Shown in pieces: positions 1-11,968 of a stretch of 64,000 bases of DNA; positions within the stretch are counted from its first letter, which is position 1; every line of letters begins with the position of its first letter. Below the pieces are notes generated by a model. It saw only the letters and a program-made list of their open reading frames with translations. It was not told where the DNA came from and searched no databases. The stretch comes from Rugalucina vietnamica (taxonomy: Eukaryota; Mollusca; Bivalvia; Lucinida; Lucinidae). The translations under genes were made by a program, and so were the position numbers. The DNA lies in the NCBI GenBank assembly GCA_964017185.1, contig OZ024884.1, positions 1,185,501 to 1,249,500 of the forward strand. Reading direction: 5' to 3'.

Positions 1-1230
1 GATATTTGTTTAAACATGTTTTAATCAAAATAAAGATGCAAATATATCTGAGCCTTCGCATGAGAAAAACAACTGTCTGGGTTTCCCACCAGGTCCGACA
101 CAAACCAGCCTGTAAGGTAGCTGATCTGCGCCTTTGGTTTCGCATAATGTAGGTTGTTGGTTTTCTGATGCAGTGGCTCATCTATGAACTTTTTATCACA
201 AAAGCTGCACAGAAAATACAGATCTAGCTTTTGAAGAAAAATATGTTCATTTGTTCCAGTCTTTGCTGCTATCAGTTGCAGCATAAACAATTGGCCATAA
301 ATTCTTATCTCTGATCAGCAACTAGCAGGTTGTTCTGACAGTAATTGGTGGGATCAGATTACTCCAGAATTACCCCGTCAGAAGTGGAAGGGGAATATTT
401 TGCTTGGGACTAGGCGTTAAAATCGAGACAGAGGAGAAGACCCATATTATGTCCATATGATATACGTTTTATATAAAAAGATTTTTACTTTTGTAAATTT
501 GTCATTTTAACGCCTAGTGGCTAGGCTACTCGGCCCATAACTTATCTACCAATCTTCGCCGCGACAAACCACACTCACGGACATGTGCGTTGTAAGAAAG
601 AAAATAGGCTCGATCCATGACAGACTGGACACTACACTCATCATTGCTAAGGCAAAAAGGGATATAAATCCCGCCAAAAGTATTTTGGGCTTTAGTTTAT
701 ATTCAAAGCATAACCCAGTCATGACATGTGGTCGTGACAGTCTATAATTAGGTGCCTAAGAAGAGCCGAGAGGGAGTACCAGAAATAAAAAAAAAAATAC
801 CGAAATCAAAAATTCACCGGAATCACCACTGAAAACACCCGAAACGATATTATTGGATTCATAGAGTAAATTTATATTATGTTTGCAATTTTTAATGTTT
901 ATATAATTTCCGCTCTTAATTTATGCTATCGTCACGACGATCAGACCCATCAGTCAATGCCAATCGAAGTCATCACCGTGGAAACACCAAAATCAATAAG
1001 ATTTTACGATTTTGTGGAATTAAATTGCATATTTGAAGTGTCTTACTTTATCCTTCCTGGGTATTCATAGAACTTAGTTTTATCTTCACGAGTGCCTGAT
1101 TTCACTCATTTTTTAAAAACGAAAAAGATTGATTCCTACATTATCCGCCAGGATAGGCATCTTTGTAAAAGTTGCATGTGCAGAAATGAAGATCAGGGAA
1201 ATTACTCTGCTATAAGAAGCTAGACTAGAA

Positions 1231-1270
<40 letters not shown>

Positions 1271-1640
1271 TGACCATCGGATTTCCAATACCAGCGGGAG
1301 TTAGCGAGCCTAATACCTGTTTTGACATTCAAGATAAAAACTATCACCTAGGTAAACTGCCCTTAGGCGTCGAAAGCGCCGGGTTTGTCTATTTTTAAGA
1401 ATTAGATCTACCCGTAGAAAGGTACAAGTAGGAGATTTGTTCCGATTTCTGAGTTTTATTTTGAAATATGACTTTTGGATATCTTCATTGACAAACATTT
1501 TATTTTGAAACGAGTCAACTTTACGTTCAACATCATGGTTACAATGGTTATTTATATTGATCTCGTAAACTTTTATAAGTGAAAAAAATATAATAATAAT
1601 AATAGCTGCTTCTCAAATTATATGCATAACTGAGATATCT
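1..1640. other. Left flank, no gene recognised
   Basis: I see no convincing gene here. Positions about 50-155 hold a repeat fragment on the minus strand that is shared with 9195-9375. A pure A run of about 35 bases lies at 1233-1267. Short open frames are not supported by codon pattern or by any domain. Confidence 0.6.
50..155 (-). repeat. Copy of a dispersed repeat shared with 9195-9375
   Basis: Read on the minus strand, this segment has a GGCGCAGATCAGCT block, then GTTTGTGTCGGACCTG, then GGAAACC, then a TTTTCTCATG and GGCTCA block. The same blocks in the same order occur on the plus strand at about 9195-9375. The shared order at different spacing indicates two diverged copies of one mobile repeat. 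Family unknown. Confidence 0.55.
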
Positions 1641-1647
1641 AACTCAG

Positions 1648-1665
1648 AACGAGGCTTAGTGAGTA
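1648..1665 (+). repeat. Left terminal inverted repeat of the ISL2EU-type element
   Basis: AACGAGGCTTAGTGAGTA is the exact reverse complement of 6134-6151. The transposase ATG lies only 13 bases further in, so the repeat must overlap the promoter or 5' leader of the transposase gene. Confidence 0.85.
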
Positions 1666-1677
1666 CAAATGTAAACA

Positions 1678-3672
1678 ATGGCTGAAGCAGCAAGCAACAC
1701 TCCAAACATCAGACCAAAAAAATCTAAACAACATTGTTGTGTGCCTCTATGTAATTCAAATAGTGGTTATGATTCAACAATATCTTTCCATCATTTTCCA
1801 TCTGGAAAAAATGATGATAGAAGAAAACAATGGTTAATTAAGATCAGGAGAGATCTCATTTCAAGGTAAGCCTCTTAACTTATATATTATTAATAGTTTA
1901 TGTGATATTCAGATAGTAAAAAACAACAAAATAAACACAAACCTTTCATTAACATGTTTTAATTCCAGAACACTGTCATATCAATTAGACAAGTTCCATT
2001 TGAGAATGTTTATCAATAAAATCCATGTAATTAGCCTCTTTTTTATATACCGTATTTTTTCTAGTAAGGCATCTTTGTTATGAAAACAGCTTTTTTTGAC
2101 ATAAGAACAAAACTTACAAAATGTAACATATTTTTATTTTAAGATCACCAGTTCAACAGTGGTTTGTTCTAAACATTTCAAGACAGAAGATTATAAATGG
2201 ACACCTGTCAACAAAACTCTTAAAAGAGACTCGATACCCTCAGTTTTTGACTGGACTGAAGAGAAAACGCCAAGAAGGGTGATTTCCAGGAAGATACTGT
2301 CAAAGCCAACTGAGGAAACTCAGCAAAGGTGGGTAGAATGCATATAAATAAGTCTTTCATAATATTAAATGTCTTTGCAATCATGTGGATTAAAATGTTT
2401 TCAGCACATGGTATGTTCTGCCTGGTTATGAGGATAACCCGTGAATATTTTAAAAGGATGTATATACATTGGTATCAATATCGATCTTTCTTGATGCAAT
2501 TGTTTTATGAAACAAGTCATGTTTTATGTTCTCTTTTCAGCAGTCCTGAAGAAGCAGAGGATGATTGCCAAGCAGAATACACTGCAGAACCAATGGAGGT
2601 AGACAGTGTTCCTGAATCAACATCTAAGGACGAAATAATTGCCAAGCTAGAAGCTGCACTGGAACAAGAGAAGAAAAGAAGTGCAAGCCTAGAAAACAAA
2701 TTGACCTTAGAAAGATTTGGTGTGACAAGATTCGCTAATGACGATAAGTTGATAAATTTCTACACTGGTTTTGCCAGCTATCAAATGTTTCGAGCATTTT
2801 ATGAGTGCATAGAGCCAACAGCAAAGAATATGCAAAGTATGTACTATCAAGCAAGTGAAACTATCAGCTTATCAGGGCGAAAGAGATGTATGTTGCTCAT
2901 TGATGAGTTATTTTTGTTTCTGTGCCGTCTCAGAGCAGGGCTACTAGGACAAGATTTGGCTGTGAGGTTTAATTGCTCTGTACCGACAATAAGTCGGAAG
3001 ATAGTTACATGGGCAAATTTTCTATACTTTACTCTTGGGAGAATTCCTATTTGGTTGTCAAGAGAAACTATTGACAGATACATGCCAGACTGCTTCAAAG
3101 AGCTGTACCCAAACACAAGAGTCATCATCGATTGTACAGAAATTAGAACGCAGCAGCCATCTTCTTTGGTCTTAAATTCTCAACTATATTCTCACTATAA
3201 AGGTACTCATACTTTTAAGTGTCTTATCGGGATTGCTCCTCATGGTGCAGTTACATTTGTGTCTTCCCTGTATACAGGTTGTATGTCAGATGTAGAGATC
3301 ACAAAGCTGTCAGGAATATTAGATCTTTTAGAGCCAGGTGATGATGTTATGGCAGACAAAGGATTTACTTTGAAGAAGATGCTAGACGACAGGGGTGTCA
3401 CATTAAATATTCCTCCTTTTCTCAGTAGTAAAAGGCAGTTCACACCGGAAGAAGTAAAAGAAACAGAACAGATTGCAAAGCTGAGGATCCATGTTGAGCG
3501 ACTAAACAGACGAGTAAAAGAAAACCATTTATTTGATACTCCTATCCCTATGACATTGGCAGGTTCAGTAAATCAGTTGTGGACAGTAGCTTGCCTTCTC
3601 GCAATTTTCAAAGGTCCTCTTGTTCAATCATGGTCTAAAATTTCACAAAGAGCAACTATAGGAAATGATTGA
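1678..3672 (+). CDS. THAP-domain DDE transposase (ISL2EU-type), three exons, intact
   Basis: This enzyme should bind the element ends and cut and join them. I assign exons 1678-1865, 2152-2328 and 2541-3672, with introns GTAAGC..CAG and GTGGGT..CAG and matching phases, giving a 498-residue protein. The N-terminus is a THAP zinc finger: CVPLC near residue 20, CSKHF after the first junction and a DSIPSVF tail; intron 1 splits the finger. An acidic, coiled-coil-like stretch follows (IIAKLEAALEQEKKRS). Next comes a helix-turn-helix of the HTH_Tnp_4 kind (LAVRFNCSVPTISRKI) and then the DDE_Tnp_4 core, with DCTE, DKGF and HVERLNRR giving the D, D and E residues. The acceptor of exon 3 is a CAGCAG tandem site, so two forms differing by one residue are possible. 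The stop lies inside the 3' end of the opposing YqaJ gene. Exon structure is my inference from splice signals and phase. Confidence 0.85.
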
Positions 3673-6091
3673 AATAGAATAAATCAACTTTGTCTTTAAC
3701 TGCATTCCACACATCTCTGTTCAAGTATATAGTTTCTAAGTGATTGTCATTAGAGCACCACACGAAGAAATCACACCAGTCTAAACCAGATACAGCTAGC
3801 TGTGCCAACACTTGGTAGTAGTAGTTGTGATTACGCTTGAGATTTAGACGTCCCGTTTCATCTTTCATTAAGGTACTTCAATGACACTGGACACCTGAGG
3901 ACACTTGATTTCCAATAATCCGAAGGCTGGAAACCGCTCTGGATTGTATACTTTTCTGTCTGGGCTCGCAGCTATCCAGGGAGACCACAAACTAACAATC
4001 ACACCACAAGGATAAAGATTGACTATGTTCTGCAACTCTTCAGCATATGCCTTCGCAGCAACTGGCTCCAAAGCCAATCCTTGTCGCATTGCTGTCGTCA
4101 TAACGTGTCTAGTACTTTTCAATCTTTGTACAAGAGGACCCTCTTCCTTTCTGCGCTTGAATATTTCGCCAATGTTTGAGGCAGTGATTCTATTCCTTCT
4201 AATGCTGTACCACAGAGATGTTTGGCTCTGCAGTCGGGTGTTCTCTTCGAACCTTTGGATTTTTTTCTTACAAACTTTCAGTCCTTCAAATTTAACCAAC
4301 TGTTCGGATGTCAAGACAAAGTGAAAATTATTCATCATAACATTTGCTGCGGGAAGTTCTTGAAATCCTATGCCATCACAAACATTTAGAATGCAGTTAT
4401 CTTCAAGCCTTTGCTGGTAACTTAGTATAGATCCCCGAGGTACAGGCCCAAACTTGCTTGGTACATATCTTATGTTTACTTCCTGTATGGCTGGGATGAC
4501 AAGTAAGTCAGGAGATACAGATGACAGTTTTGTGCATTTCTCATGCCAGTTTATTGGTTGACCTCGTACAGGATTGTACAAAAAGGTACAAGTAGGCAAA
4601 GATCAGGAAAAGGCGCAATCAGAAAAAGATTCCCACTCCAAAAACCGAGGTGGGAAAAAACCAAACTAACAATCAGGTACTTATACCATGAAACATATCG
4701 TAAGCCGAATGAGCAGCTATTTTCCCAATAGGTGGCCACTCAGTTACCTTAACTTTACTAAAAATATGAAAACATACATAAGGCGCCAACAGCACAAAAA
4801 ATTTTAAACACCAAGACATAAAACAAAAAGAACCACTACAGAAGTATCGACTTGGAACGATCAGTAACACAAAGTTACTGGCGGGCTTAAACCGGTTTTA
4901 CAGGTACCTAACCTCACCCTCAGCTTCTGCAGTGGTTCACAACATTTAGTTAGTTCAAAGTTGACTTGATAGTTCTGGGCACTTCTTCTAAGTCTGGCAC
5001 TTTGGTTTTCGAATGTCCAAATACCTGTAAATCTTGGACAGCTTTTCCAGGAATAGATATACCTCGGGGAATATGCCAGGTTTGCGGTTGAGATGTTTTT
5101 GCGATGTCTTCCGGGATAGCTTTCAGCCCCTGCAGCTTGTACTTGGCAAACTGGTATAAAACTCCGGTTATGTGGCCACATGCGCCAGACAATCCTATTT
5201 TACAGGTACAATTGCTTCTTGTCACAGTTGGCTGTCTGTTCACTACTTCAATACAAACCTGAAATGAAAATATAAACATTTAGCGAGGGGTTCTATTTAT
5301 GTAAACATCTTTCATAGAAGGCATGATATTCCATATGCATTACAATATATTAGTGCTAATATCTGCAAAATCTTATTTTGAACTCATATATGTAAGTAAT
5401 GAGTTGCTGACTTGTGTATTGCACATTGAAAATTTAGTATTAATGTACATTTCATGTTGCATAATAATATGATTTAGATATTAAAAACACTTACCTTTAC
5501 AGTGTGTGGTTCTTCATTCTTTTTAAATGACCGGAAGCATCTTCCATACAGCTCACATCCATCTGAGAGTGGCTCAACTAAATGAAAGAGCGTTTATTTG
5601 AATGAATATGGTTTTGTTGAAAAAAGTCTGGGGAAAGATTAATTCCCTAAAGTAAACACATCTGGTATTCATTACATTCATGAACTTTCTTGTAATATAA
5701 GCAATAAACTTATGTGGTTATCGTCACTTTGAAGTAAACATTTCACAGTGGAATTACTATATCTTCTGGGAAGTTGCATGTATCTTAAAACCCAGAATTG
5801 TTTTGAGTGGCCTAAAAGGCTGCAAAGCTTATCAGCTATGATTATCAGATTGTACTTCTCTGTTTCCATTCAGGAAAGTACAAACAAGATATTTACAAGA
5901 GTTTAACACGTTAAATAAAACAAATTTTACTCACCTTTCAAGTCATGCACAAATGATTCTAAGAAGTACACAAATCCTCTGCTTATGGGTTTGCCACCAG
6001 AAGATTTTTTCTGTGATTTAATGAATGATTCAACAAATGAAAAAGACATAAATGGGACTAAAGAAAGATCTCTTTTGCTGTATGCAGCCAT
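3656..6091 (-). pseudogene. SWIM zinc finger / YqaJ-type nuclease of the ISL2EU element, broken
   Basis: On the minus strand I assign exon 1 at 6091-5935 (starts MAAYSKRDLS), exon 2 at 5577-5495 and exon 3 from 5258 down, with GTGAGT and GTAAGT donors and TTTAG and TTCAG acceptors. Exon 3 opens with a SWIM-like zinc finger (CTCKIGLSGACGH) and then has QTWHIPRG. After the insertion the frame resumes into a YqaJ/lambda-exonuclease-type PD-(D/E)XK fold: RRNRITASNIGEIFKRR, GLALEPVA, AASPDRK and LEIKCP. Two lesions are visible. A Penelope-like fragment at 4585-4955 separates the SWIM part from the nuclease part. A frameshift with TAA near 3868-3870 separates the nuclease core from its C-terminus (YYQVLAQLAVSGLDWCDF), which ends at TAG 3656-3658. 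Partners of this kind in ISL2EU elements are presumed recombinases that help processing; the exact role is not known to me. The copy is probably non-functional. Confidence 0.8.
4585..4955 (-). mobile_element. 5'-truncated Penelope-like 3' fragment inside YqaJ
   Basis: Read on the minus strand, this matches the 3' tail of the retroelement at 24089-27040: AACTAACTAAATGTT, a GGTTCTTTTTGTTTTATGTC block, GTGGCCACCTATTGGG, and the terminal CTACTTGTACC at 4585. It sits exactly between the SWIM and nuclease halves of the YqaJ gene. A T run follows the 3' end in element orientation. Confidence 0.85.
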
Positions 6092-6133
6092 GATATCTCT
6101 TATAGTAGACGTAGAATCAGCTGTTATTGGTTT

Positions 6134-6151
6134 TACTCACTAAGCCTCGTT
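6134..6151 (-). repeat. Right terminal inverted repeat of the ISL2EU-type element
   Basis: TACTCACTAAGCCTCGTT pairs perfectly with 1648-1665. It lies about 43 bases upstream of the minus-strand YqaJ start codon, mirroring the arrangement at the left end. Confidence 0.85.
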
Positions 6152-6195
6152 TTGACGTATCTACTAAATATTCATGAGCAATATTAAGAATTGGC

Positions 6196-6243
<48 letters not shown>
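6196..6243. repeat. (AAT)n microsatellite
   Basis: About 16 consecutive AAT/TAA units lie just outside the right end of the ISL2EU-type element. A shorter run of the same motif lies just outside its left end at about 1590-1605, hinting at a trinucleotide-rich target. Confidence 0.9.
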
Positions 6244-6246
<3 letters not shown>

Positions 6247-6365
6247 AAAGCGCTTCTGCACAGACTGATCATAGGTGTCTTTAACTTTTCTATTTGAACA
6301 TAGTCATGTACATGCAACTCTTGTAGCAAAACGACTTCATTAAACTAACCACAGACGGAATAATA

Positions 6366-7265
6366 TACTGAGCCAAACTTATAACGCAACATCGGTTTGT
6401 TTTTAATGTTATTCCCCGGAACGGTATGAAATAAACTTTGTCTGCACTGAATTGGATTGCCGGACGATCGACACATCTCGCAACATCTTGGTTGTAACGT
6501 TCTGTGTTATGCGTCTTAAGAAATTAATCCTTTTTCAGAGGTAGGGTCTTGGCAAAAAATGAAATGCATTGTGATTTTCCAGAACGCGACATGTGACATG
6601 TATTCGTACCCTAGAAATTAATGTCGCTCATCTGGATTACCCCTGCTCCACTGTAGACAATGAATGATTTTACTGTCAAAAGATCATTTTTGCTCAATTT
6701 TGAGCAGAGTTGAAGACTCATTTTCGCCCCCATTCGTTCAAGTTTACTCACATTTTAACATTTGTTACAGACGGTCCTGACCCAACAATTGGATGCTTTT
6801 GTGTTTTCTAACAATGCTGAATGACGAAATGAACATGTTTCCACCAAAGTTTCATTAAAAACATTTGCCGTTAGAATTTTTCACCAATTCCATTTTCTAT
6901 TGCGTTCAATGGAATAAACAGTATTAAACGTTCAATTTTCAATGATGCAAATTTTGATTTAAAATTTTAGTTGCAAATGGACGGCATTTTGCAATTACCC
7001 CATCGAGCTTCACTGGACGATCCATAAAGAAGCAATTTTTGTTAAAAGTGACTTCCAGAATCTCTCAGGAGGCGCATGGCACCCAAATAACCGTTTGACC
7101 AATCAGATTCGAACTCAGTGACCCGTGCTCTGAAAACCAAAATTTGTGTACCCAATTTTTTCACTGGCGATTGCTAACCAGTATATGTCTGGTAGACCGT
7201 CTTGCATTATATTAAAATACGAAAAACAAGCCTTAACCTTGTTGCGTTATATGTTTGGCTCAGTA
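6366..7265. mobile_element. TA-flanked short inverted-repeat element, about 0.9 kb, non-coding
   Basis: The left end reads TATACTGAGCCAAACTTATA and the right end, reverse-complemented, reads TATACTGAGCCAAACATATA; both continue ACGCAAC. The match spans about 27 bp with one difference. Ends starting at a TA dinucleotide are typical of the Tc1/mariner group, so this is best read as a non-autonomous member. No transposase frame is present inside. Confidence 0.75.
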
Positions 7266-9160
7266 TAAGTAGACTGAGTTATTGTTTGTGTAGAATAAGA
7301 AGAGAAGTGACACTGTTTGTAAATATCAAAATAAAAAAAATCTCGAACTAGTTTGATGTTGACCACAGATCCAATAAAATGAATATGATTTTGCAACAAG
7401 TGCATGTTTGATGTAATAATATTTCTATTTTGATAATCATACCAACATGACTGGAACATTGTTATTTAGGACGTAACGAAACAACAACTGATCGCTTTGA
7501 TTGTGTGGAGTATAATCAGCTTTTATTTAGATTTTAAAGTAGCCATATGTATTCTAACTTTCAAATCTAGTTGCCACTGAATGGCTGATGATGGTTCCCC
7601 GAAATTGCACAACATGGCTCACACTTCCTTCCCTTGAATGTTACTTTGTATTCTAAAAGATGTTAATATCATAATTCTATCACTGCATGAAATAACGCGG
7701 TTAAGTAAGTTTACTATTTCGTAAAATTCCATAAAACTCTGAGTTTTAGATTTAATTCACAATTAAGGTGGAATAAAACTTGACATTGTTGTAACAAGAA
7801 GTTATGCTTTTTATTCCATGTTTACCTGCGTATATGCATGCATTAAATTAGAAATAATTTGACGTTTCAGGTTTAATTAAGATTTAAGAAAAAGCAAACG
7901 AGAAATTGTTGGAACACTTAAACTTGAAGTGAACTTCTCATATAAAAGACTATAATGAATAATTATATGCTCAACAATTCGGTTTGTATGATATAATTCA
8001 GATTATTAATATAAACAAAAATGTGAAGTTTTTGTTCCTTTTAAACAACAAGTAAACGGCATGAAAATTTCATGTTTGAGTCAAAAGTTAAATGTACTAA
8101 AACTTGATGATTTTGTCATGACCGTAAATCTCATTAAACTTCGACACCACTAAACGAGAGCTTATTTGCTTAAATTGCAGTCTTTCCTCCACCTGCTGAT
8201 ATGGCGGAATGTGTAAGTACATTATCAGGGTACAGTATTTAGCGTATAGTATTGTATGTCCTCCCCCGATCACTTACATGTCTTGTTTCTTTCCGTATGA
8301 TTACTTGCTTAGACCTGTGTTAAAACGGACTTGCACCCTAAGGCCGGGAAGACGGGGGGCTACACGGTCGGGGAGGGGGGGGGGGCGTACTACGTATAGG
8401 CAAACCAAAAGCGGTGGGTTCGAATCCCACTGCTATCTTCATTTCTTTTTTCCCTCTCGTTTCTTCTTTTTTGTTTTTGTTGATTTCACTTTATCTATGT
8501 AAGGAAGCTCGAACATAGAAAAATGCATAAATATATTAACATGACAATTATGATTCTGCATTAATAATTACAAAATATAAGTAAAGTTTACGTGAAATTA
8601 AGGTCCGAGTTTTTCTTACGAGTTTACGCGAACACTATTTTGCGTTTACAAGTTTTCATTGTTTTCATAGTTTTCAAATTTTGTTTGAGTTTAATTTATA
8701 CATAAACGCAGTAAACTGTTACAGTTTATGTTAGATTAAGCTTAAAGCAAACGGGGAGTATATTTGAAATATAATTCCAAAGTAAATTTACAAAGATCCA
8801 ATTAAATTTGAAATTAAATTACGTTTTGTTTGCATTTAATGGGAAATTAAACTCGGTTTTTCATGCAGTGTATCGAAACCACTTTATCTCTTTCGCGCAT
8901 TCTGATCAATTTCACATATTCGCTGCGGTCTCAGCAGTCTTGAAGAAATATGTATGCGAAATAAAAATGCCACAATCAGATAAACTGTTTATTGTTTAGC
9001 TTATGATTTTCGTGCATTCTGATCAATATCACGTGCTAATATCGGAATTGTTCCAAGACCCGAAAATAGACTTTCTTGCGCTGCGACCCATTTTAAGGGG
9101 TCAAATATGCAAGTGTCAAATTCATGAAATTAGCCGCTGCATCAGAAAACCAGCATTTTG
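7266..9160. other. A/T-rich stretch without a recognised gene
   Basis: No open frame here shows a domain. The one notable point is a tRNA-type B box (GGTTCGAATCC) at about 8417, listed separately. A run of G bases lies at 8371-8385. Confidence 0.6.
8395..8440 (+). repeat. Isolated tRNA-type B box, possible SINE relic
   Basis: GCGGTGGGTTCGAATCCCACTGC has the T-arm stem-loop of a tRNA with a perfect B box, but I cannot find a matching A box or acceptor stem upstream. It is best read as a relic of a tRNA-derived SINE or a tRNA pseudogene. Confidence 0.4.
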
Positions 9161-9166
9161 CGTATT

Positions 9167-9228
9167 CGAAAACAAAGACGCAGATCAGCTGTGCAATACT
9201 GCACAACTGATCTGCGCCTTTGTTTTCG
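9167..9228. repeat. 29-bp near-perfect hairpin of the GATCTGCGCC repeat family
   Basis: Arms 9167-9195 and 9200-9228 pair with two mismatches around a 4-base loop. Each arm carries the CGCAGATCAGCT / AGCTGATCTGCG block also found at about 115-140 and 11459-11484, so this may be the joint between two head-to-head copies or the end of a hairpin MITE. Related sequence continues to about 9375. Confidence 0.65.
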
Positions 9229-9375
9229 CTACACGGTTAGTACCAGTCATCTTCTTTCTAAATCCGAAATAACAAGCTTCTAGTCATCTTCCGTGTTTGT
9301 ACTGTCCAGTTTGTGTCGGACCTGTTCGGAAACCACATTGTAAGTTTTCTCATGATGAGGCTCAAATATTGTTAT
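9229..9375 (+). repeat. Continuation of the repeat seen at 50-155
   Basis: GTTTGTGTCGGACCTG, GGAAACC and TTTTCTCATGATGAGGCTCA recur here in the same order as on the minus strand of 50-155, at wider spacing. Family not identified. Confidence 0.5.
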
Positions 9376-11968
9376 TACAGTCCAACTTCACACCCCAAGG
9401 CTAAAAACAAAAACACGCATGACCGTAAAAGATGTGACACACAAAAAAGGGAAAAATGAAAAACATACATATACGGCAAAATGTTATGTCAAGTCAAAAT
9501 AATTGATATGCATGTTCAGCCGAAAGCAGAGAAAAAATAAATACATACAAATTGATTTGCCGCCCGGAATGATTTTCCAGGAGACGAGATACCTAGGCTG
9601 ATCCGAGTGACAGTCCCCCCCCCATATGGGGGCAAAGGGCAATTTTGACAGACACTGGCTATTTCATAACGAAAATTTCAAAGCTGTAAAAACAATCATA
9701 TTGAAAACACATCGGTGTGGTATGCCACTTTCTCCGTCTGCAACAAATGCGACATATAGACTGCACAAAATTGAAAACGCTTCGTTTGTTTTGTTTCAAG
9801 TTGTACACTCCTGTGTACAAAAACGCACCTGTATGAGATAAGCGTCTGAGATACGCCCAGCTTTTCAATTTTTAAGCATGCTCAAAAACCTTTTTGGGCC
9901 CAAAAGCACCGAGATTTCACACCGACGTATAGCGCCGTTAATCGACGTACACCAAACGGATACAAAACACACGCAACGTACTTCTAACATGTCTTCGACT
10001 TGCTGCTGACGTTTGTTTAATTTTCATTTTAAATACCAGGTATCTTACTGCGTAGACAAAATGTAACGCGCGATGCACGCATGGTCCCTTTACGCATGCT
10101 TAATTTTGTTTTGGAGCCCAAATGCCCTTCAAATATTCTGCCGTTTTGGGAAAGCTAATGATTGTATATACATGTATGGTTGTGATGTTACATGTACCCA
10201 ATATTGAAATATCACACTGACAAGATGTGCTGTGCTTTAAGGCAAAGCCGAGAAATGTGCTACCGTATATTTGCAATGTTGAGTACCAATTTGGCAAAGC
10301 CTATATTAAAATCGACGAACTTATTGAAAAATCGTTCAATTTGTTCTTTCTCACATACCTAAAGCCCGTAAATAGGCCTATAAAATGCCTACTGTCCATA
10401 TACCTTCTTCCAGAAACTGCATGTTTCAAACTCGTACTTTTCTGAAACACCTCAAGTAAAATATGACCATGCCACCATTTTGCATTCCACACGTCTTAAG
10501 GTTACAGTATGCAATCAGGGGGTAACCATATTCAAATGCATATTTTACTATGTTTATAAGTCATAGTGATATTGTTTTATATACCAAATTAAAGGCAAGA
10601 TTTTGAAGTTTAAGGTGAATGCATTTGTTTTATTGTAAGTTATGAATTAGAGGCTAGAAGAAAGCTTAAGTAAAATTATGTCATATGTCATGTTTGATGT
10701 TTCATCTTCTACATGTTTTGCTATATGTTTTTCCTTTTTCCTTGAAAAGCTTCCCTAACACTAGATCATTAAAACGGTATCATGGATTTCCGCTAAAGTT
10801 CTTTGAAACTGAGATATTGCATTTTAAATTTTCTGTGACAAAATTGATAGTCATCCTAAACAAAACTCCAATTTACTCAGCAACAAATCATAGTAGAAAA
10901 AATCTGAGATACCCTTTTGAAGAGAAGACTTCAATCAACACATGTGCCAAATTTCATTCCACTGGGATGGATAAGAAAGGAATTGAAATGCTTTGAAGAT
11001 GACAGTTCCAACACAAAGTCTACTTTACAAGAAGCCACAAAATTCATTTCATCAATCAAATGCAAATTTATTCATGATTGGCAGCTTTCTGACATTCAAA
11101 TTTCTGGTCAGTACATCCCGCAATAGGAAATCTTGGAAGGCCATGCATTTGGAGGCGGGCTTTTGCTAAAGAAAACATGAAAAATTCATAAATACTTATA
11201 TACTTAACCAATCAGCGAACACTCAAACCGTTAGGCTATTAATCGCCCCCTGTTGTAAATGACCTCACATTATTACCGGAACATTTTATCTCTGGGGGTT
11301 CAAAGACTGACAGTTACCTCCTTTCAATGAAATGGAGTATGCCAGACACCTTGAAGAGGAAATTATTTTATTACACTGACCTTTGGCAATTTTGTAATGG
11401 TGATGCTGCTATAGAAATGCAGTGAGTCGTGTCATGATAAAACTGGATTTTTGCAAAGGCGAAAACAAAAGCCGCAGATCAGCTTGCAGTAACTACTGGT
11501 AACACTATTCCACTTTACTTATTAATTTTTGTGAACTTTAATATAAAAATGCCACTTTCCTTGTGAAAACCAAAACCAAAGCATATATGTTCATCAAAGA
11601 GAAATTGAACAGCACCACAAGAAAATTCTATTTGCAAAGAAGCGTATACACTACACATACTTGCATCATGTATGATCATAATGGTCTTCTTGTTTGTTTA
11701 GTTGGTTTAAATCTTTATTTCAAGCCTCTAACCAGCTTCTCAGCTACACATGCCATTTTTTGTAACCATCTCTACACAACAAATCTCAGAATGGTGTTAT
11801 TTCGCAACAGGGCCTAACTTATCTAATAAGGCTACCTTGTTGGGAAAGAGCTAGTCCTTCTGCTCTTCGAGTGTGTTGTCGGAAAATGTTTTGTTGTGTT
11901 TTATGTATTTTCTTTCCCACCCGCTATGTTGGGGGACTTTAAATTTAATTGCATCGATTCCTGGCTTA
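9376..11968. other. No recognised gene
   Basis: Several open frames of 60-103 codons occur (for example 10685-10996), but they show no domain, no splice context and a composition like their surroundings. A block GGCGAAAACAAAAGCCGCAG at 11458-11477 belongs to the repeat family noted at 9167-9228. Confidence 0.5.

Larger units (their letters stand above)
1648..6151. mobile_element. ISL2EU-type DNA transposon, about 4.1 kb plus an insertion
   Basis: The element is bounded by an 18-bp perfect inverted repeat and holds two convergent genes: a THAP/DDE transposase on + and a SWIM/YqaJ nuclease on -. That gene pair is the hallmark of ISL2EU (IS4EU) DNA transposons. Similarity between the two ends continues weakly outward for about 40 bp, so the true termini may lie a little outside these coordinates. 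A 371-bp Penelope-like fragment at 4585-4955 interrupts the YqaJ gene. The transposase frame is intact, so the element may still supply transposase in trans, while its own second gene is broken. Confidence 0.85.

Noticed and set aside
2329-2540. Transposase N-terminus read straight through from 2329
   Set aside because: That reading is intron: GTGGGT donor and TTTTCAG acceptor join the THAP exon to the DDE exon in phase, and the intervening residues show no domain.
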